64,000 nt of DNA from Enterobacter sp. RHBSTW-00175 (GCF_013927005.1 NZ_CP055930.1:1054001-1118000); one strand, 5' to 3'; shown: positions 39,294 through 49,035, numbered from the stretch's first letter. Numbers and translations: made by a program. The notes: generated by a model from the letters alone, not told the origin.

Positions 39294-40425
39294 ACATTTC
39301 CGCTTCCGGAAGGGCTTCCGCTAAAGGCTTGCGCATCAGCATCGCATTTTGAACTAGCACAAAGCCGCAGGCGAAAAGCCCACCAACAATGCCTGCGAGC
39401 AGCGCAATAACCAGCTTGCCCGGGCCATCTTTTTTCACCGGCAGAGACGGTGACAGCTGATATTTAAAAGGCTCAAGCTTCACATCTTCAACAGACAGTT
39501 TCTGCAACTGAGCCAGATGATATTCGCGATTCTGGAAATCGGAATTCAGCTCAGCAACATCCTTGATCGATTTTTCAATTTCCAGCTTTTGCGCAATACC
39601 ATCAGCACCCAGCGCCACGGAGTAATCCGGGTCATCTTTAACCGCCTGGCCATTACTGTAGACCGGCTTTTTAATTCCGGCGGCATTGGCCACTTTCAGG
39701 GAATAATTCAGACGTTGCAGGTTGGTGTTGTGAATATTGGTCAGACGAACCCTGTCCAGTTCCAGCTGCTCTCTCTCCATTCGCGTTTTCAGCGTGACCT
39801 GATTACGAATGTTCTGCATCGTTTCTTTTTCGACCAGCGCGGATACGAACTCGATATAGCCTTCAAGCACGGTACGCGCATCTGTTGCCGTCGGCGCTGT
39901 AAAGCTCAACGTCCAGGACGCATAGGGCGCTTTATCGGCATCTTTCGCCGCGGTGTTATCCGCCGCTTTCATCTCCTCGGCAATATTGACCACGGCGCGA
40001 TGCAGCTCAACAGGATCAATATCTGCACCTTCCAGCTGCGCCATAACAAACGGCGAGGAGGTCATATATTCTTCAAGCAGTGACTGTGACTGGAATTTTT
40101 TGATAAACAGGTTGAATACATCAGGGCGGGCGATTTTTACGTCCACATCCAGTACCTGAAGTGCCACCAGCATCTGTCGCAGTGGGTTCCACTGCGTTTG
40201 TTCTGCCGGCGTGATCACCGCTTTACTGGTCCACTTTTGCGGCAGGATAAATGCCATTGCCAGACCTGCTACAGCACAGGCGAAAGCGGTAACCAGAATA
40301 CGTTTTTTGGCGACCCACAAGACATCCAATAATCCCAGAAGGTCAATCTCTTTATACTCATGTGCCGGGGAGGCATGACGGGAAAAATCCACATCCGTAT
40401 TTTTTTTAAAATCCATGACTGACAT
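39292..40425 (-). CDS. fepE: LPS O-antigen length regulator FepE (Wzz family)
   Basis: A 377-residue polysaccharide co-polymerase of the Wzz family, which sets very long O-antigen chain length in species that have one. It has two membrane segments (about 42-63 and 337-358) around a long periplasmic coiled-coil region; the proline-rich stretch PSLPVKKDGPGK precedes the second segment. It matches E. coli FepE over its whole length, including KKPVYSNGQAVKDDPDYS. In E. coli the gene lies in the enterobactin cluster; here it sits alone inside the pectin-oligomer island. Confidence 0.9.
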   Translation of the reverse strand: MSVMDFKKNTDVDFSRHASPAHEYKEIDLLGLLDVLWVAKKRILVTAFACAVAGLAMAFILPQKWTSKAVITPAEQTQWNPLRQMLVALQVLDVDVKIARPDVFNLFIKKFQSQSLLEEYMTSSPFVMAQLEGADIDPVELHRAVVNIAEEMKAADNTAAKDADKAPYASWTLSFTAPTATDARTVLEGYIEFVSALVEKETMQNIRNQVTLKTRMEREQLELDRVRLTNIHNTNLQRLNYSLKVANAAGIKKPVYSNGQAVKDDPDYSVALGADGIAQKLEIEKSIKDVAELNSDFQNREYHLAQLQKLSVEDVKLEPFKYQLSPSLPVKKDGPGKLVIALLAGIVGGLFACGFVLVQNAMLMRKPLAEALPEAEM

Positions 40426-40971
40426 AACAATTCTTCTATTTTGATGGCGCAGTGAATCTGCCTGAGAGGTCCCTGAGCGTTCGATGATACAAGAAAGTAA
40501 GAATTATCTGAATGCCAAAAGATTAAAACCTGATACCTGACTATCAGAATTAGTAGTAAAAATTGGCGCTATATCACGCACATTAATCATTCTTTCTGAA
40601 GACTCATCCACTCTCCAGCCGTTTTACGGTGACTCATATCCCGGTTAAAAGTGCCACCTTCCTCACCTTATTGAAACAGCGTTTCGACATCGATCACATT
40701 TCCATCATTAAGCGCATGACGCGGAAATAAATAGCAATAAAATAAAATAAAACGATGTTTTAGTATTCAAGAACAACAGTTCGTGAGTTTTTAAAACCCT
40801 GACAAGGCTTGCCAGGACGATCCAATAAAATGTTATATAAAACATAAGGTAAGAGAGTAACCGTAACGCGTTTCATACCGAACACACATCCCCGGGCCTG
40901 CCATCAGGCGTGGGGCGACAGCATCACAATCGGATTCCGTTTTAAAACCATTGATTGCCAGGTAGGTATGT
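40426..40971 (+). promoter_or_regulatory. Divergent control region of fepE and togMNAB
   Basis: This 546-bp gap holds two KdgR-like boxes: 40670-40688 (ATTGAAACAGCGTTTCGAC) and 40746-40764 (AATAAAACGATGTTTTAGT). A plausible sigma-70 promoter for togM is TTGCCA (40809-40814), 18 bp, TTATAT (40833-40838). No open frame of note is present. The boxes lie about 100 and 175 bp upstream of this candidate promoter, so a second promoter closer to the box at 40746 is possible. Confidence 0.65.
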
Positions 40972-41862
40972 ATGAATGAAAACAAAATGCTGGGGCTAGC
41001 GTGGATATCACCCTACATAATCGGGCTGATAATCTTTACCGCGTTTCCCTTTGTCTCATCGTTCTTTCTCAGTTTTACTGATTACGATCTGATGAGCCCG
41101 CCGGTGTTTAACGGCATCGAGAACTATCGTTACATGTTTACGGAAGATACTCTCTTCTGGAAATCCATGGGCGTGACTTTTGCCTATGTATTTTTGACCA
41201 TTCCATTAAAACTGGCATTTGCTCTGGGAATTGCGTTTGTTCTGAACTTTAAATTACGCGGCATCGGTTTCTTCCGTACTGCCTACTATATTCCGTCGAT
41301 CCTCGGCAGCTCCGTAGCAATTGCGGTTCTGTGGCGTGCACTGTTTGCCATCGATGGCCTGCTGAACAGCTTTATTGGCGTATTTGGCTTTGACCCGGTG
41401 AACTGGCTGGGTGAACCTTCTCTGGCGCTGATGTCCGTAACCCTGCTGCGCGTCTGGCAGTTCGGCTCTGCGATGGTTATCTTCCTTGCCGCGCTGCAAA
41501 ACGTTCCGCAATCACAGTATGAAGCGGCAATGATCGACGGCGCATCAAAATGGCAGATGTTCATGAAAGTGACAGTGCCGCTGATTACGCCGGTGATTTT
41601 CTTCAACTTCATCATGCAGACCACGCAGGCGTTCCAGGAATTTACCGGGCCATACGTCATTACCGGTGGCGGACCAACCTACTCGACTTACCTGTTCTCG
41701 CTCTACATCTACGACACCGCGTTCAAATACTTTGACATGGGCTACGGCGCTGCGCTGGCCTGGATCCTGTTCCTGGTGGTTGCCGTCTTTGCCGCTATCG
41801 CCTTTAAGTCTTCGAAATACTGGGTGTTCTACTCCGCCGATAAAGGAGGCAAAAATGGCTGA
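40972..41862 (+). CDS. togM: Oligogalacturonide ABC transporter permease TogM
   Basis: A 296-residue inner-membrane permease of the MalF type with six membrane segments and the EAA loop EAAMIDGASKWQMFMKVTVP (about 185-204). It forms the channel of TogMNAB, which imports oligogalacturonides produced by pectate lyases. The next gene starts eight bases before its stop. Gene order M-N-A-B matches the Dickeya system. Confidence 0.92.
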   Translation: MNENKMLGLAWISPYIIGLIIFTAFPFVSSFFLSFTDYDLMSPPVFNGIENYRYMFTEDTLFWKSMGVTFAYVFLTIPLKLAFALGIAFVLNFKLRGIGFFRTAYYIPSILGSSVAIAVLWRALFAIDGLLNSFIGVFGFDPVNWLGEPSLALMSVTLLRVWQFGSAMVIFLAALQNVPQSQYEAAMIDGASKWQMFMKVTVPLITPVIFFNFIMQTTQAFQEFTGPYVITGGGPTYSTYLFSLYIYDTAFKYFDMGYGAALAWILFLVVAVFAAIAFKSSKYWVFYSADKGGKNG

Positions 41863-42757
41863 TATCCAACAACTCTCCACGGCGAGAAGCATTGCTGAGC
41901 GCGAAGTGGCTCGCACGCTGCGCAAAGAGAAAATCAACGCCAGTATCCGCTATGTGATCCTGCTGTTTGTCGGCCTGCTGATGCTCTATCCGCTGGTATG
42001 GATGTTCTCGGCGTCGTTTAAACCGAACCACGAGATCTTCACCACCCTGAGCCTGTGGCCTGCACACGCCACCTGGGATGGATTTATTAACGGCTGGAAA
42101 ACCGGGACTGAATACAACTTCGGTCATTACATGCTGAACACCTTTAAGTATGTGATCCCGAAAGTGATCCTGACCATTATCTCCTCCACCATCGTGGCGT
42201 ACGGCTTTGCCCGCTTCGAGATCCCGTGGAAGAAATTCTGGTTCGCAACGCTTATCACCACCATGTTGCTGCCAAGCACCGTCCTGCTTATCCCGCAGTA
42301 CCTGATGTTCCGTGAAATGGGCATGTTGAACAGCTATATGCCGCTGTACCTGCCGCTGGCGTTTGCCACACAAGGGTTCTTCGTCTTTATGCTGATCCAG
42401 TTCCTGCGTGGCGTACCGCGTGACATGGAAGAAGCGGCGCAGATTGACGGCTGTAACTCCATCCAGGTGCTGTGGTACGTGGTAGTGCCAATCCTGAAAC
42501 CGGCCATTATCTCGGTCGCACTGTTCCAGTTTATGTGGTCAATGAATGACTTTATCGGGCCGCTGATTTACGTCTACAGCGTGGACAAATACCCAATTGC
42601 ACTGGCTCTGAAAATGTCCATCGACGTCACCGAAGGTGCGCCGTGGAACGAAATTCTGGCAATGGCGAGTATCTCCATTCTGCCATCCATCATTGTCTTC
42701 TTCCTGGCACAGCGCTACTTCGTACAGGGCGTAACCAGCAGCGGAATTAAAGGTTAA
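41855..42757 (+). CDS. togN: Oligogalacturonide ABC transporter permease TogN
   Basis: A 300-residue MalG-type permease with six membrane segments and the EAA loop EEAAQIDGCNSIQVLWYVVV (about 195-214). It pairs with TogM. The ATG at 41855 has a very good AAAGGAGG and overlaps the togM stop. An open frame begins at 41666 but lies inside togM and is not the gene. Confidence 0.92.
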   Translation: MADIQQLSTARSIAEREVARTLRKEKINASIRYVILLFVGLLMLYPLVWMFSASFKPNHEIFTTLSLWPAHATWDGFINGWKTGTEYNFGHYMLNTFKYVIPKVILTIISSTIVAYGFARFEIPWKKFWFATLITTMLLPSTVLLIPQYLMFREMGMLNSYMPLYLPLAFATQGFFVFMLIQFLRGVPRDMEEAAQIDGCNSIQVLWYVVVPILKPAIISVALFQFMWSMNDFIGPLIYVYSVDKYPIALALKMSIDVTEGAPWNEILAMASISILPSIIVFFLAQRYFVQGVTSSGIKG

Positions 42758-42769
42758 GAGGGAAATATC

Positions 42770-43897
42770 ATGGCTGAAGTTATCTTCAACAAACTGGAAA
42801 AAGTGTACTCCAACGGCTTCAAAGCGGTACATGCTATCGACCTGAAAATCGCTGAAGGGGAATTCATGGTGATCGTCGGGCCATCCGGTTGCGCGAAATC
42901 CACCACCCTGCGAATGCTGGCCGGGCTGGAAACCATCAGCGGCGGTGAAGTGCGCATTGGTGAGAAAATTGTCAACAACCTGGCGCCGAAAGAGCGCGGG
43001 ATTGCGATGGTATTCCAGAACTACGCGCTGTATCCGCACATGACGGTGCGCGAAAACCTGGCCTTCGGTCTGAAGCTGAGCAAGCTGCCGAAAGATCAGA
43101 TTGAATCTCAGGTGAATGAAGCGGCGAAAATTCTGGAACTGGAAGAGCTGCTCGACCGCCTGCCACGCCAGCTTTCCGGCGGCCAGGCGCAGCGTGTGGC
43201 CGTTGGCCGTGCGATTGTGAAAAAGCCGGACGTGTTCCTGTTTGATGAACCCTTATCTAACCTCGACGCCAAGCTGCGCGCCTCGATGCGTATCCGTATT
43301 TCTGACCTGCACAAGCAGCTGAAGAAATCCGGTAAACCGGCGACGACCGTTTATGTGACCCACGACCAGACCGAAGCCATGACCATGGGTGACCGCATCT
43401 GTGTGATGAAGCTCGGCCATATCATGCAAGTGGATACTCCGGATAATCTCTACCACAAGCCAAAAAACATGTTTGTGGCAGGCTTCATCGGTGCGCCAGA
43501 AATGAACATTCGTGCCAGCAAGCTGGTGGAAAGAGAGGGGAATCTGCTTATCGCTATCGGCAATGAAACCATGCCGCTCAACGGTGAAATGCAGGAGAAA
43601 GTGTCTGGCTACGCGGGCCAGGAGATCTTCTACGGCGTGCGCCCTGAATTTGTTTCGCTCTCAGACGAACCTTTCCAGGAAGGGGGTTGCAGCGGCGAAA
43701 TGGTGCGTGTGGAAAACATGGGCCATGAGTTCTTTGTGTATCTGAAAGTCGCGGATTACGAACTGACCGCCCGAATTCCTTCCGACGAAGCTAAGCCAAT
43801 GATTGATAAGGGTCTTCATCGTAAGGTGTATTTCAAGTTTGATATGAATAAATGTCATATTTTTGACGCTAAAACTGAACAGAACATCTCTCTCTAA
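42770..43897 (+). CDS. togA: Oligogalacturonide ABC transporter ATPase TogA
   Basis: A 375-residue MalK/UgpC-type ATPase. Walker A is GPSGCAKSTTL (note alanine where glycine is usual before the lysine), the signature is LSGGQAQRVAVGRA, Walker B VFLFDEPLSNLDA and the switch histidine VTHDQ. The C-terminal OB-fold domain (about 240-375) is present, as in regulatory MalK-type subunits. It drives uptake through TogMN. Confidence 0.93.
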   Translation: MAEVIFNKLEKVYSNGFKAVHAIDLKIAEGEFMVIVGPSGCAKSTTLRMLAGLETISGGEVRIGEKIVNNLAPKERGIAMVFQNYALYPHMTVRENLAFGLKLSKLPKDQIESQVNEAAKILELEELLDRLPRQLSGGQAQRVAVGRAIVKKPDVFLFDEPLSNLDAKLRASMRIRISDLHKQLKKSGKPATTVYVTHDQTEAMTMGDRICVMKLGHIMQVDTPDNLYHKPKNMFVAGFIGAPEMNIRASKLVEREGNLLIAIGNETMPLNGEMQEKVSGYAGQEIFYGVRPEFVSLSDEPFQEGGCSGEMVRVENMGHEFFVYLKVADYELTARIPSDEAKPMIDKGLHRKVYFKFDMNKCHIFDAKTEQNISL

Positions 43898-43910
43898 TGG
43901 AGTTATAAAA

Positions 43911-45197
43911 ATGAAAAAAGTGCTTTTAAGCGCCGCTATCTCCGCTACCCTGGGCCTTACTGCTTTGCCATCGATGGCACAAGATGTTGATTTACGTATG
44001 TCCTGGTGGGGCGGTAATGGCCGCCACCAGGTTACCCTGAAAGCGCTGGAAGAGTTCCACAAGCAGAACCCGGATATTAACGTGAAAGCGGAATACACCG
44101 GGTGGGATGGTCACCTGTCCCGTCTGACGACCCAGATTGCTGGCGGCACCGAGCCGGACGTGATGCAAACGAACTGGAACTGGCTGCCGATCTTCTCCAA
44201 AAGCGGGGAAGGATTCTACGATCTGAACAAAATGAAAGACGTGATCGACCTGAGCCAGTTCGATCCTAAAGAGCTGCAATCCACCACGGTGAACGGCAAG
44301 CTGAACGGTATTCCAATCTCCGTGACCGCGCGTGTGTTCTATTTTAATGACGAAACCTGGAAAAAAGCGGGCGTCGAATACCCGAAAACCTGGGATGAAC
44401 TGATGGCCGCAGGCAAGGCCTTCGAGAGCAAGCTTGGCAAACAGTACTACCCTGTGGTGCTGGAACACCAGGACACCCTGGCGCTGCTGAACTCCTACAT
44501 GATCCAGAAGTACAACATCCCAGCCGTGGACGAAAAGACCAAAAAATTCGCCTACAGCAAAGAGCAGTGGGTGGAATTCTTCCAGACCTATAAAAAACTG
44601 GTTGATAGTCACGTGATGCCAGACACCAAATACTATGCGTCATTTGGTAAGAGCAACATGTATGAGATGAAGCCGTGGATCCAGGGGGAATGGGGCGGAA
44701 CCTATATGTGGAACTCCACCATTAACAAATATTCCGACAACCTGAAGCCACCGGCAAAACTGGAGCTGGGCAATTACCCAATGCTGCCGGGCGCCACCGA
44801 TGCGGGCCTGTTCTTCAAACCGGCGCAGATGCTGTCGATTGGTAAATCAACCAAGAACCCGGAAGCCGCCGCGAAGCTGATTAACTTCCTGCTGAACAGC
44901 AAAGAAGGTGTCGATACGCTGGGTCTGGAGCGCGGTGTGCCGCTGAGCAAAGCAGCTGTGCAATTCCTGACCGAAGACGGCACCATTAAAGAGAGCGATC
45001 CTTCCGTTGCGGGTCTGCGTCTGGCGCAGTCTCTGCCTGCGAAACTGTCCGTATCGCCATACTTTGATGACCCACAGATTGTTGCCCAGTTCGGCACCTC
45101 TCTTCAGTACATCGACTATGGCCAGAAAACTGTGGAAGAGACTGCCGCTGACTTCCAGCGTCAGGCGGAACGTATCCTGAAACGCGCCATGCGCTAA
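43911..45197 (+). CDS. togB: Oligogalacturonide-binding periplasmic protein TogB
   Basis: A 428-residue solute-binding protein with signal peptide MKKVLLSAAISATLGLTALP (cleavage near SMA-QDV). It captures oligogalacturonides in the periplasm and delivers them to TogMN. The fold is that of a type-1 extracellular solute-binding protein (MalE-like). The ATG at 43911 follows ATGGAG; the longer frame starting at 43863 lies inside togA. Confidence 0.93.
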   Translation: MKKVLLSAAISATLGLTALPSMAQDVDLRMSWWGGNGRHQVTLKALEEFHKQNPDINVKAEYTGWDGHLSRLTTQIAGGTEPDVMQTNWNWLPIFSKSGEGFYDLNKMKDVIDLSQFDPKELQSTTVNGKLNGIPISVTARVFYFNDETWKKAGVEYPKTWDELMAAGKAFESKLGKQYYPVVLEHQDTLALLNSYMIQKYNIPAVDEKTKKFAYSKEQWVEFFQTYKKLVDSHVMPDTKYYASFGKSNMYEMKPWIQGEWGGTYMWNSTINKYSDNLKPPAKLELGNYPMLPGATDAGLFFKPAQMLSIGKSTKNPEAAAKLINFLLNSKEGVDTLGLERGVPLSKAAVQFLTEDGTIKESDPSVAGLRLAQSLPAKLSVSPYFDDPQIVAQFGTSLQYIDYGQKTVEETAADFQRQAERILKRAMR

Positions 45198-45213
45198 TCC
45201 CCTGGCCAGAACA

Positions 45214-45247
45214 TACCCTGCCACTAACTGTGGCGGGGTATTTTTTT
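45214..45247 (+). terminator. Intercistronic terminator-like hairpin between togB and ogl
   Basis: TACCCTGCCAC and GTGGCGGGGTA form an 11-base-pair stem (one G-T pair) followed by seven Ts, 17 bases after togB. It may partly stop transcription, lowering ogl relative to the transporter, or protect the togB mRNA end. Confidence 0.75.
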
Positions 45248-45264
45248 ATCTCAAGGAGAGAAAA

Positions 45265-46392
45265 ATGAAAGGCAAAATCATCCCGCTGAATTTTCGCACT
45301 CGCCTGGATAATAAAACCGGGCACGAGGTGATACGGATGACGCCCCCGCACATTATTTGTCACCGTAATTACTTCTATCAAAAATGCTTCACCTGTGATG
45401 GCAGCAAGCTGATTTTTGGCGGTGCATTCGAAGGCCACTGGAATTACTACCTGCTGGATATTGAGAAACAACAGGCAACCCAGCTTACCGATGGAGGCGG
45501 GGATAATACCTTTGGCGGCTTTTTATCTAATGATGATAAGTCCCTGTGGTATGTGAAAAATAACCGCGAACTCCGGCGCGTCAACCTCGACAGCCTTGAG
45601 GAGTTTATCGTCTATGATGTGGATGACGAATGGGTGGCGTACGGCACCTGGGTGGCAAATTCAGACTGTACTAAGCTTGTCGGGATCGAAATCAAAAAGA
45701 GCGACTGGCAGCCGCTGACCGACTGGAGCAAGTTCCGCGCGTTTTACTTTACCCAGCCTGAATGCCGCCTGATTAATATCGATTTACGCACTGGCGAACG
45801 CCGGGTGATGTTGCAGGAAAACCGCTGGCTCGGGCATCCGATCTATCGCCCGTTTGATAGCACCACCGTCGCGTTTTGCCATGAAGGCCCGCGTGATGCC
45901 ATCGATGCCCGCATGTGGCTGATTGATGCCGACGGCAGCAACGTGCGCAAGGTTCGCCAGCACGCGCCCGGCGAGAGTTTCACCCATGAATTTTGGGTCC
46001 CGGACGGCTCCACGCTGTATTACGTAGAACATAAAGAGAACGACCCGAAACGCTATCTGTGCAGCGCCGATCCGCTAACGCTGGAAAACCGCCAACTGAT
46101 GGCGATCCCGCCCTGCTCTCACCTGATGAGCAACCACGATGGCACGCTGATTGTCGGTGACGGCGCGCCGCATAATACCGGGGATATCAGCCTCAACGAT
46201 CCGTTTATCTGGGTATTTGATGTGCGTGCGGGGACGCAAAAGGCCGTTTGTCAGCACAACACCAGCTGGAAAGTGCTGGATGGCGACCGTCAGGTGACGC
46301 ATCCGCATCCGTCATTTTCGCCGGATAATAAGTGGGTGTTGTATACGTCTGATGAGGAAGGAATGCCTGCGCTTTATATGGCGCGGGTGTAA
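45265..46392 (+). CDS. ogl: Oligogalacturonate lyase (PL22), first paralogue
   Basis: Cytoplasmic lyase that cuts digalacturonate and unsaturated digalacturonate to 4,5-unsaturated galacturonate. The 375 residues form a seven-bladed beta-propeller of family PL22. The manganese-site signature QVTHPHPSFSPD is near the C-terminus, and CSHLMSNHDGTLIVGDG and FCHEGPRDA are conserved. RBS AAGGAGAG. It directly follows togB and probably belongs to that operon. A second, longer copy lies at 50285. The two share most motifs but differ widely, so this is an old duplication. Confidence 0.9.
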   Translation: MKGKIIPLNFRTRLDNKTGHEVIRMTPPHIICHRNYFYQKCFTCDGSKLIFGGAFEGHWNYYLLDIEKQQATQLTDGGGDNTFGGFLSNDDKSLWYVKNNRELRRVNLDSLEEFIVYDVDDEWVAYGTWVANSDCTKLVGIEIKKSDWQPLTDWSKFRAFYFTQPECRLINIDLRTGERRVMLQENRWLGHPIYRPFDSTTVAFCHEGPRDAIDARMWLIDADGSNVRKVRQHAPGESFTHEFWVPDGSTLYYVEHKENDPKRYLCSADPLTLENRQLMAIPPCSHLMSNHDGTLIVGDGAPHNTGDISLNDPFIWVFDVRAGTQKAVCQHNTSWKVLDGDRQVTHPHPSFSPDNKWVLYTSDEEGMPALYMARV

Positions 46393-46398
46393 AAAAAA

Positions 46399-46475
46399 GC
46401 CGGGTGGCGGCTATGCCTTACCCGGCCTACATTTGGCGCTACTTTGTAGGCCCGGTAAGCGTAGCGCCACCGGAC
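46399..46475. repeat. REP/BIME pair between ogl and araE
   Basis: Two inverted REP-like units, 46399-46426 (GCCGGGTGGCGGCTATGCCT then TACCCGGC) and 46450-46475 (GCCCGGTAAGCGTAGCGCCA then CCGGAC), between convergent ogl and araE. Confidence 0.85.
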
Positions 46476-46481
46476 ACGCCA

Positions 46482-47897
46482 TCAGACGCCGATATCGCGT
46501 AATTTCTCCCCGGCCATTAGCTTGCGTTCAATGTGTTCCAGCGTCACGCCTTTGGTTTCAGGAACAAGCCAGAACGTAATACCGATAAACACCACGTTCA
46601 GCACCGTATAGAGCCAAAATGTACCAGCCGCGCCAATCGAATCCAGCAGCGTCAGGAATGTCGCACCGATAATCATGTTCGACACCCAGTTGGTGGTTGT
46701 AGAACAGGTTATCCCGAAGTCACGGCATTTCAGTGGCTGAATTTCAGAGCACAGGATCCACACGACCGGCGCGGCACTCATCGCATATCCTGCAATACAC
46801 ATCATGGTCATGCCGACAGAGAGCCATGAAAGCCCGCTTGATGCCGTGCCGTTATCGAACTGCATCAGGCAGTAGCCGAGGATCAACGTGCCGATGGCCA
46901 TCACGCTAAAACCAATTTTCAGCGCCGGTTTACGTCCGGCTTTATCAACGGTGAATACCGCAATAAAAGTGGCGAACATAAAGGTCAACCCGACCACCAG
47001 CGTGGCTATCATCTGCTGTTCGGTGTTGGTGAATCCGGCCATTTTGAAGATGCGCGGGGCGTAATACATGATGATGTTCATGCCGGTGAACTGCTGCATC
47101 GCCTGCAACAACATGCCGAGGAACACCGCTCGACGCACGTTGCTGTTGGCCTTAAACAGCGCCCAGCCGCCCTGCTTCAGTTTCAGGCTTTCGCGGATTT
47201 CGTTCAGCTCGTCACGCGCCTTTTCAGACGTATCACGCAACATGCGTAGCACCTCTTCCGCCTCCACGTGACGCCCTTTTTGCGCCAGCCAGCGCGGGCT
47301 GTTCGGCAGGAATATCACCAGCACGATCAGCAGCAACGCAGGCAGCGCCAGCACACCCAGCATCGCCCGCCAGTTACCGCTGTAGCTGAAATAGGTATCG
47401 GACAAAAACGCCAGCACGATACCGAGCGTCACCATCAGCTGATACATACTGATCATCTTGCCGCGCACGTTCTCGCTTGCCATTTCTGACAGATAAAGCG
47501 GCGCGGTGTACGACGCAATCCCCACCGCTACGCCCAGCAGCACGCGGGACAGCAACAGCAATTCCACGCCTGTGGCAAACGCAGAGCCGAGTGAACCGGC
47601 GACAAACAGAATGGCGCCAACCATCAGGCTGTATTTGCGCCCAAGGCGGAACGAAAGCCAGCCGTTAAACAGCGCACCGATAGCTGCGCCAAGCATCATA
47701 CTGCTCACCACCCACTCCTGGAGGCGGCTGCTCAACGTAAAGTGATCGGTAATAAACGGCAACGCACCGGCAATCACGCCGATATCCAGCCCAAACAGCA
47801 AACCGGCTACCGCTGCCGCGATAGAGACAAACTGGTTCATCCGGCGGGTATCGCGCAGCGCGCCGGGCATGAGGGTAGAGTCATTTATAGATGTCAT
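46482..47897 (-). CDS. araE: Arabinose-proton symporter AraE
   Basis: A 471-residue, 12-segment sugar porter of the major facilitator superfamily that takes up L-arabinose with protons. Family motifs are GRKYSLM after segment 2, [12 protein letters not shown], the [12 protein letters not shown] helix that contacts sugar, and [12 protein letters not shown] near the C-terminus. Sequence is almost that of E. coli AraE. Its control region carries AraC and CRP sites. Its position between pectin genes follows the E. coli order ygeA-araE-kduD. Confidence 0.96.
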   Translation of the reverse strand: MTSINDSTLMPGALRDTRRMNQFVSIAAAVAGLLFGLDIGVIAGALPFITDHFTLSSRLQEWVVSSMMLGAAIGALFNGWLSFRLGRKYSLMVGAILFVAGSLGSAFATGVELLLLSRVLLGVAVGIASYTAPLYLSEMASENVRGKMISMYQLMVTLGIVLAFLSDTYFSYSGNWRAMLGVLALPALLLIVLVIFLPNSPRWLAQKGRHVEAEEVLRMLRDTSEKARDELNEIRESLKLKQGGWALFKANSNVRRAVFLGMLLQAMQQFTGMNIIMYYAPRIFKMAGFTNTEQQMIATLVVGLTFMFATFIAVFTVDKAGRKPALKIGFSVMAIGTLILGYCLMQFDNGTASSGLSWLSVGMTMMCIAGYAMSAAPVVWILCSEIQPLKCRDFGITCSTTTNWVSNMIIGATFLTLLDSIGAAGTFWLYTVLNVVFIGITFWLVPETKGVTLEHIERKLMAGEKLRDIGV

Positions 47898-47956
47898 ATT
47901 TTCCTGCCTGAACAGCGAAATTCGTTAACTGAAATTACGAGATGGCGAAAAAAAGT

Positions 47957-48024
47957 GTCAGGCGGTAATCTGCGAAGATATGGATAATTTTGCTGCGACA
48001 TACCGATCTGTGATGGACATTACA
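47957..48024 (-). promoter_or_regulatory. AraC (I1-I2) and CRP sites of araE
   Basis: On the minus strand CAGCAAAATTATCCATA (47979-47995) matches AraC half-site I1 and GCAGATTACCGCCTGAC (47957-47973) matches I2, about 22 bp apart and in the right order toward araE. TGTGATGGACATTACA (48009-48024) just upstream is a CRP site with one changed base. This fits arabinose- and cAMP-dependent activation. Confidence 0.78.
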
Positions 48025-48163
48025 ATTTCAACTAATGCTGAATAATCACATTTTTTTACTAATCAGTTAATTTTTAAGCAATAAAACTGTGATTTATGTC
48101 ATTCATGATTTTTTGGTATGGATTTTTCATCTTTACGGGTATGGATAATGACATTTTTTGTGC

Positions 48164-48192
48164 AAAAAAACCTCCGCCATAAGGCAGAGGTT
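48164..48192 (-). terminator. Rho-independent terminator after kduD
   Basis: On the minus strand AACCTCTGCC, a TTAT loop and GGCGGAGG are followed by seven Ts, 19 bases after kduD. A strong intrinsic terminator. Confidence 0.88.
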
Positions 48193-48210
48193 CTTCGTCT
48201 GCGGGCGGAA

Positions 48211-48972
48211 TTAACGCGCCAGCCAGCCACCGTCAACGGCAACGGTGTAGCCGTTGATGTAGTCAGAAGCTGGGGACGCCAGGAACACAATCGGCCCCAT
48301 CAGGTCGCTCGGCAGACCCCAACGGCCAGCCGGGATACGGTCGAGGATTTCCGCGCTACGCTGTTCATCAGCACGCAGCTGCTGAGTGTTATTGGTTGCC
48401 ATGTAGCCTGGTGCAATGCCGTTGACGTTGATGTTGTGCTTCGCCCACTCGTTCGCCAGCAGACGGGTCACGCCCATTACGGCACTTTTTGACGCGGTGT
48501 AAGACGGCACGCGGATGCCGCCCTGGAACGACAGCATAGAGGCGATGTTAATGATCTTGCCGCCTTTACCCTGGGCGATAAAGTGCTTCGCCGCCGCCTG
48601 AGACATAAAGAACACGCTCTTGATGTTCAGATTCATCACGTCGTCCCAGTCGCGCTCGCTGAAGTTGATAGCATCTTCACGGCGGATCAGGCCTGCGTTG
48701 TTGACCAGGATATCGATATGCCCGAATTCTGCCACAGCGCGATCCAACAGCTCAGGAATGGCATCGATTTTACGCAGGTCAGCGGTCAGGCTCAGGAAAC
48801 GACGGCCCAGTGCGGTGACGCGTTCAATGGTTTCAGTCGGTTCAACAATGTTGATCCCGACGATATCGCAGCCAGCTTCCGCCAGACCTAATGCCATACC
48901 CTGGCCCAGACCGGTGTCACAACCGGAAACTACAGCCACTTTACCCTGTAGAGAAAATGCATCCAGAATCAT
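48211..48972 (-). CDS. kduD: 2-dehydro-3-deoxy-D-gluconate 5-dehydrogenase KduD
   Basis: NAD-dependent short-chain dehydrogenase that reduces 2,5-diketo-3-deoxygluconate to 2-keto-3-deoxygluconate (KDG). The 253 residues show the Rossmann motif VSGCDTGLGQGMALG, NNAG, the catalytic Ser in IASMLSFQGG and Tyr-x-x-x-Lys in YTASKSAV. It follows kduI by 63 bp on the same strand and is controlled from the kduI promoter. KDG kinase and aldolase are outside the window. Confidence 0.96.
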   Translation of the reverse strand: MILDAFSLQGKVAVVSGCDTGLGQGMALGLAEAGCDIVGINIVEPTETIERVTALGRRFLSLTADLRKIDAIPELLDRAVAEFGHIDILVNNAGLIRREDAINFSERDWDDVMNLNIKSVFFMSQAAAKHFIAQGKGGKIINIASMLSFQGGIRVPSYTASKSAVMGVTRLLANEWAKHNINVNGIAPGYMATNNTQQLRADEQRSAEILDRIPAGRWGLPSDLMGPIVFLASPASDYINGYTVAVDGGWLAR

Positions 48973-49035
48973 GTTAGTTCCTTAATCTTTTAACGCCTGT
49001 CACGAACAGGCAGGTTTATGCTTAACTGCCCGCGA

